Part shown: piece after piece, positions 7,141 through 13,578 of the stretch | Position numbering within the stretch: the stretch's first letter is position 1 | How the letters are laid out: every line of letters begins with the position of its first letter | NCBI GenBank assembly: GCA_022560555.1 | Contig: JADFSZ010000023.1 | Location: forward strand, 1-13,578 | Direction of reading: 5' to 3' | Source: JADFSZ01 sp022560555 [NCBI: PVC group bacterium] | GTDB lineage: Bacteria > GCA-001730085 > JADFSZ01 | Length of the DNA stretch: 13,578 nucleotides | Made by a program: the position numbers and the translations under genes | Notes under the pieces: generated by a model | The model's database searches: none | What the model was told of the DNA's origin: nothing | Seen by the model: only the letters and a program-made list of their open reading frames with translations

Positions 7141-8405
7141 CTTTTCGACCAAATTTCAACACGATTCCGCCCCAATTCTTTCGCCTTATATAAAGCTTCA
7201 TCCGCCCGCTGGATCAAATCCTGCATGCCGCGAGCCTGCCCGGGAAATGCGGAGATACCCAAGCTAAGAGTAACACGGATCTCTTCATCATAAGCATGAA
7301 TCGATTTTTCATTCACAAGGTCACATAACCTTTGTGTGATTTGTTTGGCTTCCGGCATTTCTGTTTCAGGAAGAACAATGATAAATTCTTCTCCTCCGAA
7401 TTTCCCGACAAGATCAATTTCTCTGACATTCTCCTTCAGAATGGCCGCAACTCTCTCCAAAATAACATCCCCAACCAGATGTCCATGCGTGTCATTGATT
7501 TTCTTAAAATGATCGATATCGGCCATAATAAGGCACAGCTTTAGGTCAAATCGGGTCGATCGATTCAACTCTTCTTCTAAACGCTCCATAATGAAGCGCC
7601 TGAGAAACAATTTCGTCAATCCGTCCGTAATGGAAAGTTCTTGGACCTGTTTATAAAGGGCGGCCTTTTTGATCCCCAGCGCGAATTGAGGTGCCAAAAT
7701 TGTAAGCGACTGGATGTTAAAAGAGTCTTTTGAGGCGCTGTCCGTTGAGGCCGCGAATAAATCCGTTATTGCGGATTTTTCTTTCACGTCAAACAAAGCC
7801 AAATGTCCGATAGGCTCATCGGCCGTATAAAGAGGGACCACCGCGAAAGATTGATATGGACTCTCAAGATGAATTTGCTTGGCAAGCAAGGATCGCTTGA
7901 CGTCCCCTACAAAGAGAATGGATCGCTCATGCCTTTCAAGAAGGATATTCTTCAGTAAAAAAATGTCTTCCGTTGGATGATCAATATTCTCGCCCTCCGG
8001 CACCCCTTCGGGCGAAAATCGTACCAGGGAGAAGCCTCTTTCTTCTTCATCTTTGGATTTATAAATGACCAGTTCCGCTCTGGAAAAATCGCAAATTCCC
8101 CCTAATGTGCTTCCGATAATCTTGTAGATATTTTCAAACGAAAGCGTTGCACCTATGCTTTTTGATGTTTCAAAAAGCTTTACGATCTTCTCCACGCGTT
8201 CCGAAAGTCCGTCATTTTCTCTTTTGATTCGAATGATATCTTGTTGAACACGCTTTTTCGTGCTTTTTAGATTTTTAACATGCTCTTCGAGATATCGCCG
8301 GGTTTCTATTGTGCCCGCTCTAAATTTTGATAAGATATGAACACCCAGCAGCAGAATCAAAAAACCCAAAAATACTTTTACGCCCACTGTCACATATATA
8401 AACAT
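7137..8405 (-). CDS. Membrane-anchored GAF-GGDEF diguanylate cyclase (with I-site)
   Basis: The 422-residue protein makes c-di-GMP from two GTP. One N-terminal membrane helix (about 5-26) is followed by a coiled coil (about 35-80) and a GAF-like sensor domain (about 80-245). A GGDEF domain (about 255-415) follows with SITDGLTKLFLRRF, DIDHFKKINDTHGHLVGD, active-site GGEEF at 337-341 and a C-terminal ADEALYKAKELGRN. REID at 328-331 lies exactly five residues before GGEEF, the position of the RxxD product-inhibition site. The cyclase is therefore likely active and feedback-inhibited. Its start overlaps the end of the upstream GGDEF gene by 16 bases, indicating translational coupling. Its stop overlaps the GH94 stop by four bases, tail to tail. 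The GAF ligand is unknown. Confidence 0.92.
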   Translation of the reverse strand: MFIYVTVGVKVFLGFLILLLGVHILSKFRAGTIETRRYLEEHVKNLKSTKKRVQQDIIRIKRENDGLSERVEKIVKLFETSKSIGATLSFENIYKIIGSTLGGICDFSRAELVIYKSKDEEERGFSLVRFSPEGVPEGENIDHPTEDIFLLKNILLERHERSILFVGDVKRSLLAKQIHLESPYQSFAVVPLYTADEPIGHLALFDVKEKSAITDLFAASTDSASKDSFNIQSLTILAPQFALGIKKAALYKQVQELSITDGLTKLFLRRFIMERLEEELNRSTRFDLKLCLIMADIDHFKKINDTHGHLVGDVILERVAAILKENVREIDLVGKFGGEEFIIVLPETEMPEAKQITQRLCDLVNEKSIHAYDEEIRVTLSLGISAFPGQARGMQDLIQRADEALYKAKELGRNRVEIWSKS

Positions 8406-9880
8406 ACCTGATTCCGTCCTTGTTTTTTCGCTTGATAAAGCGCCTTATCGGCACATCCCAAAAGCTCGATTTTATCCCTGGTCGCCTCCGGGAAAACGGC
8501 AATACCGATACTTACAGTGAGAAACGATTGCATGCGTCGAATATCAATAGGGGTTTTTTCAACGGATTGTCGAAGCTTTTGTGCGATCTTCTCGGCCTCT
8601 TCGGCCGTGGTTCGCGGTAATATCGCGGCAAACTCGTCACCGCCATAGCGGCCCAAAACACATCCTTTCGGTAACGCGCGCAGGCTCTTTTGAGCAATAT
8701 CTTTTAGAACACGGTCCCCCGTAAGATGTCCATAGGTGTCATTGTATTTCTTAAAGTGGTCAATATCGATAATCATGATGGCCAGCGGGGTTTCTGTGAT
8801 TTTGGCCCGGCGCCATTCGGCTTCGAGACGTTCATGAAAATGCCGATGGACAAAAAGATTTGTGAGAGAATCTCTGGTTGCTAATTCCTTTGTTTTATTA
8901 AATAAAAGCATGTTTTGAATAACAAGAGCGGTGATATTGGCAATGATGTCAAAAAGGCGCAAATCATCCGGCGTAAATGTATTTTTTTCGGTAGAGTCAA
9001 TATGAAGGACGCCTAAAAGATTTGATTTATGAAGGAGCGGAACACACATGAGCGATTTTAGGTGAAGATCTTTCACGTCTTCGGACACGCTGCCGAATCG
9101 AAAATCTTTTTCCACATCCTGTATGATCAGAGCCTGTTTGTTTTTCGCAACCCAAATATCAAACGGGGTTCCGGTCTTTTGTTTAACGGATTCTTTAACA
9201 TCCGTATGTACGGCCGACGCTCTGAGCTCTAGAACATTGCGCTTATAATCATACATAAAAAGCAGAATATGATTGCCCTTGTCCAAAATATACCGGGGGA
9301 TGTCTACAGCTAAATGAAGAGTTTTTTCCAGCTCTAGAGAATTGTTGATGTTTTCCGCGGCCTCGGTGATCACTTGGGTCTTCTTCAATCGCTCTGATAA
9401 AATCGGATGGGCTGCCTGTTTTTTATCCAAATCATCCTGTAAAACATTGATATCCTCCTCAAGACCATCTTTTAGGAGTTCGATATTGAATAGACGCTTT
9501 TTGAGTCTAGTGGAAAGCCAGAAGCAGCTCGCACCCGTGAGTACATAACTCGTTATGAGAAAAATGTCCTGGGATATCTGCTCCTCATATCCCGCCATCA
9601 GCGCGAGAAAAAAGGAGAATACGAGGCATACCCCGGCCCATAAAGGAGAAAACATCAAAAAAGAAACAGCAATGATCAAATTGAGCGTAAACAAAACAAA
9701 AAAGGAATCGGCTTCTTTCAAAAAACCGTCGGACGGATGGGGAAGAAGAAAAAGGCTCACAAAGACATAGAGCCCGACAAGGCCCGTGAAGATACCGCCA
9801 TCGAGGCGCAATCGGGCCGGTGAGCTTGTCGAACGACGTGTTGTATGATGAAACAATCGGCGCAGATCGAAACCCGTCAT
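8390..9880 (-). CDS. Multi-pass membrane GAF-GGDEF diguanylate cyclase (no I-site)
   Basis: Residues about 28-122 form four membrane segments. A coiled coil follows (about 125-170), then a GAF domain (about 172-325; TPFDIWVAKNKQALIIQDVEKD and SLMCVPLLHKSNLLGVLHID are typical). A GGDEF domain comes last, with ATRDSLTNLFVHRHFHERLE, DIDHFKKYNDTYGHLTGD and active-site GGDEF at 413-417. Catalytic residues are intact. PKGC occupies the place of the RxxD inhibition site, so product feedback there should be absent. The start at 9880 is chosen because GAGGG lies nine bases upstream (9890-9894). The frame also opens at ATGs 9910 and 9955, but the extra residues would cover the 17-base repeats and lack a ribosome binding site. 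It is co-transcribed with the downstream GGDEF gene. Confidence 0.9.
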   Translation of the reverse strand: MTGFDLRRLFHHTTRRSTSSPARLRLDGGIFTGLVGLYVFVSLFLLPHPSDGFLKEADSFFVLFTLNLIIAVSFLMFSPLWAGVCLVFSFFLALMAGYEEQISQDIFLITSYVLTGASCFWLSTRLKKRLFNIELLKDGLEEDINVLQDDLDKKQAAHPILSERLKKTQVITEAAENINNSLELEKTLHLAVDIPRYILDKGNHILLFMYDYKRNVLELRASAVHTDVKESVKQKTGTPFDIWVAKNKQALIIQDVEKDFRFGSVSEDVKDLHLKSLMCVPLLHKSNLLGVLHIDSTEKNTFTPDDLRLFDIIANITALVIQNMLLFNKTKELATRDSLTNLFVHRHFHERLEAEWRRAKITETPLAIMIIDIDHFKKYNDTYGHLTGDRVLKDIAQKSLRALPKGCVLGRYGGDEFAAILPRTTAEEAEKIAQKLRQSVEKTPIDIRRMQSFLTVSIGIAVFPEATRDKIELLGCADKALYQAKKQGRNQVCLYM

Positions 9881-9900
9881 GGAGGTTTTCCCTCTTATGA

Positions 9901-10004
9901 ACTGTTTCATTAAAAAAACTGTTTCATTAAAAAAATTGAAATCATGCCTTCTCATAGAAAGCAGAATAAAAGGAATGTCGCCCGTACTGTTTCATTAAAA
10001 AAAA
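9901..10004. repeat. Three direct copies of a 17-base repeat
   Basis: ACTGTTTCATTAAAAAA begins at 9901, 9918 and 9986 on the plus strand. The first two copies are exactly tandem and the third starts 68 bases (4 x 17) after the second. They fill most of the gap between the ABC ATPase gene and the upstream GGDEF gene. An inverted partial match, ATGAAACA, lies at 9848-9855. The intervening bases (9935-9985) show no clear further copies. Confidence 0.8.
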
Positions 10005-10011
10005 TGATTTG

Positions 10012-11115
10012 TTAAACGATTAGATTTTCCGTATCGACATCAAATAGATGAATTTTGTTCATATCCACGACAAAATCCACTTCCTGATTAACAGAAACCT
10101 GGCTATTAGCTTCCACACGGGCAATAATGGAGTGTTGCTTAACGTTAAGATAAAGAAATATCTCCGGCCCCATAGGTTCCGTTACTTCCACTTTAGCGGT
10201 GATAATATGCTGCGGGGAAGCATCGCCATAAAAAAGTTTGTCATATATGTCCTCAGGGCGAAGCCCCAAAACAAGGCTCTTACCCACCAAACCGGATAAT
10301 TGATCGGCCATCTCGTCTACGATTTTTAAGGAAAAGCCGTCTCCCTCGATAAACATAAAACCATTCTTGCTGAGTAACTTTCCGGGAAGAAAATTCATAG
10401 GCGGGGTTCCGATAAATCCGGCAACAAATTTGTTTTTCGGACGATTATACAGGTCCAGTGGAGCGTCAATCTGCTGTATGAGACCATCTTTCATGACTAC
10501 AATACGATCTCCCATGGTCATAGCTTCAACCTGATCATGTGTCACATAAATCATGGTTGATCTGAGACGGGTATGAAGCCGGCTAATTTCGTTTCGCATC
10601 TCTACCCGCATTTTCGCATCAAGGTTACTCAAAGGTTCATCAAATAAAAAAACCTTGGGCTTACGGACAATCGCCCGTCCCACGGCCACACGCTGGCGTT
10701 GTCCTCCGGATAGAGCTTTGGGTTTTCGCTCCATAAGCGTTTTGAGCCCCAGGATTTCGCCCGCCTCCATCACACGCTTATGTATTTCGTCCGATTGATA
10801 CTTTCTAAGTTTGAGCCCAAACGCCATGTTTTTGTAAACCGACATATGCGGATAAAGAGCGTAATTTTGAAAAACCATAGCTATATTACGATCTTTGGGA
10901 GGGACAGTGTTTATGAGAACATTATCAATATGGATATCCCCGGATGAAATGTCCTCCAATCCCGCAATCATTCGCAGGGTTGTGGATTTTCCGCATCCCG
11001 AAGGGCCGACAAGCACGACAAATTCCTTGTCGTTCACTTCCAGATTAAAATCTTTCACGGCTTGAATGTCACCGGGAAAAACCTTGCAAATATTATTGAG
11101 TACAACTCTTGCCAT
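10012..11115 (-). CDS. Sugar ABC importer ATP-binding protein (MalK/MsmK/UgpC type)
   Basis: The 367-residue protein is the cytoplasmic motor of a CUT1-type sugar importer. Walker A is GPSGCGKST (37-45), the Q-loop is Gln83, the signature is LSGGQ (135-139) and Walker B is VFLFDE (155-160). SNLD forms the D-loop, and His193 in THDQVEAMT is the switch. From about 235 a TOBE/MalK-type regulatory domain follows (GLRPEDI, VEVTEPMGPEIFLY). All catalytic residues are intact. ATG 11115 has AAGG seven bases upstream. No permease or solute-binding gene is in the window. It may be a shared ATPase serving several importers, as MsmK and MsmX do. Import of the GH94 substrate is an attractive but unproven role. 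Confidence 0.93.
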   Translation of the reverse strand: MARVVLNNICKVFPGDIQAVKDFNLEVNDKEFVVLVGPSGCGKSTTLRMIAGLEDISSGDIHIDNVLINTVPPKDRNIAMVFQNYALYPHMSVYKNMAFGLKLRKYQSDEIHKRVMEAGEILGLKTLMERKPKALSGGQRQRVAVGRAIVRKPKVFLFDEPLSNLDAKMRVEMRNEISRLHTRLRSTMIYVTHDQVEAMTMGDRIVVMKDGLIQQIDAPLDLYNRPKNKFVAGFIGTPPMNFLPGKLLSKNGFMFIEGDGFSLKIVDEMADQLSGLVGKSLVLGLRPEDIYDKLFYGDASPQHIITAKVEVTEPMGPEIFLYLNVKQHSIIARVEANSQVSVNQEVDFVVDMNKIHLFDVDTENLIV

Positions 11116-11168
11116 GTGTATACCTTAGTCCGCTCTTCTTTGTTCCTCGGATTCTGTTAGATGAACTG

Positions 11169-11199
11169 ATAATATGCCAGACCTCCCGCGATTCGTCAA
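11169..11199 (-). promoter_or_regulatory. Possible promoter of the ABC ATPase gene
   Basis: On the minus strand, TTGACG (11194-11199), a 19-base spacer and TATTAT (11169-11174). Both hexamers match consensus at five of six bases, but the spacer is two bases long. It would give a leader of about 45 bases and separate this gene from the upstream yidC transcript. Confidence 0.42.
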
Positions 11200-11240
11200 G
11201 TCCTATTGCTCGTAAGGCAAAGCCCAACAATGTGTTCATA

Positions 11241-12836
11241 TCACTTTTTTCTAAAATAATAAAACTGCTGTCCCATCGACACTAGGCTGCTGATCAGCCA
11301 GTAAATCAACAGCCCCGCGGGAAAACTAAACATAAAAAACCCCAAAAAGGGAATCATCATCATCATCATCATTTTTTGTTGTTTAGGATCTCCTCCGGAT
11401 GGCGTCAACTTTTGCTGTAGAAAGGTCACCCCAAGAGTCACAACGGGCAAAATGTAATACGGATCCTTGTCCGCTAAATCCACGATCCAAAGAAACGGGG
11501 CGTGCCGAAGCTCAAATGAACTTCTCAAGGTACTAAAAAGAGCAAAAAAGACCGGAAGCTGAAGCAGCATCGGCAAACATCCTCCTAAAGGATTTACCCC
11601 TTCCTTGCGGTACAGGGCCATCATTTCCTTTTGGACTTTTTGAGGGTCGCTTTTGTGTTTTTCCCTGAGGGCTGTAATCTTGGGAGCCAATTCCTTTTGA
11701 ATTTTCATGGATTGAAAACTTTTATGGGTTAAAGGATGCAGAAGAACTTTTACAAGAAGTGTCAAAGCAATAATGGCCCATCCGTAACTTCCAAATATTT
11801 TGTAGAAGAATCTTAATGTTGCAAGCATCACCATGACAATTTTGCCAAACATGCCGAAATTACTGATTTTTTCAAACCCCTGATTGTACGATTTCAGGAT
11901 TTCAAAATTTTTGGGCCCTGCGTAAAACCGGGCCTGATGAACAATTTGTTCTTCGGGCGACAGCATAAAATCATCCGTTTTCGCCGTAATCCAAAATTCC
12001 TCTTCATTTTTGAGTCTTCGTAACACGATGTCTGTGTACCCGGATTGCGGATCAAAAATGTGAACAAAATATTTATTTTGCAGTCCGGTCCAGTTTAAAG
12101 GAACTTTTACAGGATCATATTTGTTTTTCCCGAAATATTTTTCAAAAACCGGATTTTTCGCATTGTCTTCCATGTAGAACGCGTACTTAAATTGACCGTC
12201 TTTTTTATCTCCTACGATCGAACGGCCGACAAGGATCTCAAAGCCGTCCTCAAAGAAAACAGAGTTATTCCCTCTGTTCGTGATGATTGTGGTCAGGTCA
12301 AATTCGTAAGAATCATCCATAAACTGATATTCCTGAGAGACTGTAACCTGCTCGCGGGAAAGCTCCGTTTCAAATTTCACGGAGAAAGGTGTTTCATCGA
12401 TAACGCGAAAGGGACGTTTTGCTAAATCTGATCGATTGAGAAGGCTTTGCAGGGACAACACATACGGCGGCATTTGGTTTTCGATAAATGGAATTTCGTC
12501 ATGGTCATGAAGATCAATGGGCTTAAACTTCAAGGCCTTAATCCCCGCGCCCAAAGACGAAAATGTCACATGGAGTTTATTCGTTTCTATATGGATTACA
12601 GTTTCTTGGGGTGTTTCGGCCCAAGCTTCGTCACGCGTTATTTCATCCCTTTGGTCCACGTCAGGATATGTTCGTGCGTACTCCGGGGCCCCAGCGTCAT
12701 CTTGGGAGGAGACAAAGCCCGGCTGAGTCGTCTCCGGCCGGGTGAAAAATTGCGGGAACAATTTTGGGCCGACAAAGGACCAGCCAATGATAACCAGCAT
12801 GGACAAAACAACGGCCAGAATTGTATTACGGTTCAT
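11241..12836 (-). CDS. yidC: Membrane protein insertase YidC
   Basis: YidC inserts and folds inner-membrane proteins alone or with SecYEG. The 531-residue protein has the diderm architecture. An N-terminal helix (about 5-22) is followed by a large periplasmic domain (about 30-325) and the conserved five-helix core from about 330. Core stretches closely match E. coli: YGWAIIALTLLVKVLLHPLT (351-370), EMMALYRKEGVNPLGGCLPM, LRSSFELRHAPF and DKDPYYILPV. Lys363 sits where E. coli YidC has the groove Arg366, keeping the positive charge. Six ATG codons in a row encode Met489-494 in the loop before the fifth core helix. The start ATG overlaps the yidD stop (ATGA), so translation is coupled. It ends the rnpA-yidD-yidC cluster. 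Confidence 0.97.
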   Translation of the reverse strand: MNRNTILAVVLSMLVIIGWSFVGPKLFPQFFTRPETTQPGFVSSQDDAGAPEYARTYPDVDQRDEITRDEAWAETPQETVIHIETNKLHVTFSSLGAGIKALKFKPIDLHDHDEIPFIENQMPPYVLSLQSLLNRSDLAKRPFRVIDETPFSVKFETELSREQVTVSQEYQFMDDSYEFDLTTIITNRGNNSVFFEDGFEILVGRSIVGDKKDGQFKYAFYMEDNAKNPVFEKYFGKNKYDPVKVPLNWTGLQNKYFVHIFDPQSGYTDIVLRRLKNEEEFWITAKTDDFMLSPEEQIVHQARFYAGPKNFEILKSYNQGFEKISNFGMFGKIVMVMLATLRFFYKIFGSYGWAIIALTLLVKVLLHPLTHKSFQSMKIQKELAPKITALREKHKSDPQKVQKEMMALYRKEGVNPLGGCLPMLLQLPVFFALFSTLRSSFELRHAPFLWIVDLADKDPYYILPVVTLGVTFLQQKLTPSGGDPKQQKMMMMMMIPFLGFFMFSFPAGLLIYWLISSLVSMGQQFYYFRKK

Positions 12837-13096
12837 GATCTCGGGTCCCTGCGCGCGTGCCGGATAACCACCGGATCAAACCCTCCGGAACAAAATGGAT
12901 GACAGCGCAATATCCGTCTGAAACCCATCCATAAACCCTTGATGACGCCGTACAAACGAACGCTTTGACAGGTGTATTCGGAACAAGAGGGTTCATACCG
13001 GCAATGAGCGCCCAAAAGAGGAGAAAAGCCCCATTGATAGGCCCGAATGACGGCCAATAGTGATTTTTGAAACAATGTTGTTTGATCCTGGGCCAT
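12833..13096 (-). CDS. yidD: Membrane protein insertion efficiency factor YidD
   Basis: A small (87 aa) basic, membrane-associated protein that assists YidC-dependent insertion. The family signature is complete: RAYQWGFSPLLGAHCRYEPS followed by CSEYTCQS, then GVIKGLWMGFRRILRCHPF and GGFDPV. The conserved Cys residues of the CRYEPSCSEY and RCHP blocks are present. It starts three bases after the rnpA stop, with an AGG-containing ribosome binding site inside the end of rnpA. It overlaps yidC by four bases. The tight spacing shows one transcript with rnpA and yidC. Confidence 0.95.
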   Translation of the reverse strand: MAQDQTTLFQKSLLAVIRAYQWGFSPLLGAHCRYEPSCSEYTCQSVRLYGVIKGLWMGFRRILRCHPFCSGGFDPVVIRHARRDPRS

Positions 13097-13099
13097 ACT

Positions 13100-13354
13100 T
13101 TAAGATACCTCGTAATACGTATGGGATTCACTCAATTGACGGACAAGGTCCTCTTTGAGAGTTTCAAATCCGGTTTGTTCTATGCGGCTTCTCGCGACTA
13201 ATATGACGCGGGATCCCGGTCGGAGATTGTTTTTCAGCTCATCAAGAATGTGACGATATCGCCTTTTGATTTTATTTCTACTGACGGATGTTCTGGTTTT
13301 TTTTGAGACAATAATGCCGATGTGTACATGGGGGTCGTTTTCTTCGTCATTCAT
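13100..13354 (-). CDS. rnpA: Ribonuclease P protein component (RnpA), uninterrupted portion
   Basis: RnpA is the protein subunit of RNase P, which trims the 5' leader of pre-tRNAs. The visible frame from ATG 13354 gives 84 residues, including HIGIIVSKKTRTSVSRNKIK and RRYRHILDEL, which carries the RNR motif. Typical RnpA is 110-130 residues. The missing N-terminus is encoded directly upstream: the same frame continues without a stop for about 25 codons (reading KEFDFVFQHARKYVGKYTVI and so on), the usual first helix and strand of RnpA. That part has no ATG, GTG, TTG or CTG and meets TAA just before a run of ten A. ATG 13354 is therefore probably not the natural start; see the entry for 13355-13473. 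Confidence 0.9.
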   Translation of the reverse strand: MNDEENDPHVHIGIIVSKKTRTSVSRNKIKRRYRHILDELKNNLRPGSRVILVARSRIEQTGFETLKEDLVRQLSESHTYYEVS

Positions 13355-13473
13355 GGGTAAAATCGTGTAAATAACAGTATATTTTCCGACATATTTTCGG
13401 GCGTGTTGAAAAACAAAATCAAATTCCTTTTTTTTTTAATAAATTTTATTGTTTTTTGTGTTTTCACGTCCAT
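13355..13473 (-). pseudogene. rnpA: 5' part of rnpA with an apparent -1 frameshift at A10
   Basis: Upstream of the A10 run (13428-13437), ATG 13473 opens a different frame reading MDVKTQKTIKFIKKK. A -1 shift, or one extra A, within the run joins it to KEFDFVFQHARKYVGKY in the rnpA frame. The joined product would be about 124 residues, a normal RnpA length. A homopolymer sequencing error is the simplest cause. Ribosomal or polymerase slippage on the A run is the biological alternative. No strong ribosome binding site is seen before 13473, so the exact start is uncertain. Confidence 0.62.
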
Positions 13474-13578
13474 ACTTTCATACGAGGCCTGATTTCGATG
13501 TTTCCTTCTTGTGTGTTTTCTTTCGGTCTTGTTTTCTCAATGGACGACGACAATCAGGCGGGAGTCAACGGTTTTCGC

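Noticed and set aside
9881-9955. 25-residue N-terminal extension of the upstream GGDEF protein
   Set aside because: The frame is open to ATG 9955, but it runs through two of the 17-base repeats and lacks a ribosome binding site, while ATG 9880 has GAGGG at a good distance.
12447-12902. 151-codon plus-strand open frame across yidC and yidD
   Set aside because: It lies antisense to clearly conserved genes, has no recognisable domain and is explained as a shadow of their codon usage.
13441-13578. Possible rpmH (ribosomal protein L34) upstream of rnpA
   Set aside because: rpmH usually precedes rnpA, and this stretch is rich in Lys/Arg codons in several frames on the minus strand. No single frame gives the L34 signature and stops occur in all three. 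A multiply frameshifted rpmH cannot be told from chance. A short frame ending at 13537 is open to the window edge but unrecognised.
13441-13578. Replication origin or dnaA start divergent from rnpA
   Set aside because: dnaA and oriC often lie near rnpA, but no convincing DnaA box cluster was seen. The plus-strand frame from ATG 13540 does not resemble the DnaA N-terminus.

Overview
The window looks like chromosomal DNA from a Gram-negative (diderm) bacterium. The evidence is a YidC insertase with the large periplasmic domain of diderm YidC proteins, an O-antigen-ligase-type membrane protein, and a YdjC/HpnK-type deacetylase. No single gene fixes the phylum. The mix of genes would suit an environmental lineage such as Omnitrophota or a PVC relative, but that is only a guess. 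No rRNA, tRNA, CRISPR array, insertion sequence or phage gene was recognised.

Layout, left to right. (1) 1-737, minus strand: the start of a gene cut by the window edge. It encodes an XRE-type helix-turn-helix joined to a cobalamin-binding domain of the kind found in B12-dependent radical SAM enzymes. (2) 900-1757, minus strand: a YdjC/ChbG/HpnK-family carbohydrate deacetylase with a good promoter at 1806-1834. (3) 1983-3287, plus strand: a polytopic O-antigen ligase/polymerase-like protein, divergent from the deacetylase. (4) An AT-rich gap of about 310 bases, ending in a promoter for 3598-4641 (LacI-family regulator). This is followed by 4756-7140, a GH94 sugar phosphorylase that the regulator probably controls. 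(5) 7137-9880, minus strand: two overlapping GAF-GGDEF membrane diguanylate cyclase genes that converge on the phosphorylase gene. (6) 10012-11115, minus strand: an orphan MalK/MsmK/UgpC-type sugar-importer ATPase. (7) 11241-13473, minus strand: the conserved rnpA-yidD-yidC cluster. The rnpA reading frame is broken by a run of ten A near its start.

How the genes fit together (inference). LacI regulator, GH94 phosphorylase and CUT1-type ATPase point to import of beta-linked di- or oligosaccharides and their phosphorolysis. The transporter's permeases and binding protein are not here. The two diguanylate cyclases would feed c-di-GMP signalling. The deacetylase and ligase suggest envelope or surface-glycan work. 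rnpA-yidD-yidC is housekeeping: tRNA processing and membrane-protein insertion.

Most worth a second look: the HTH-cobalamin-domain fusion at the left edge, the A10 frameshift in rnpA, and a 17-base repeat occurring three times at 9901-10004 with spacings of 17 and 68 (4 x 17) bases.
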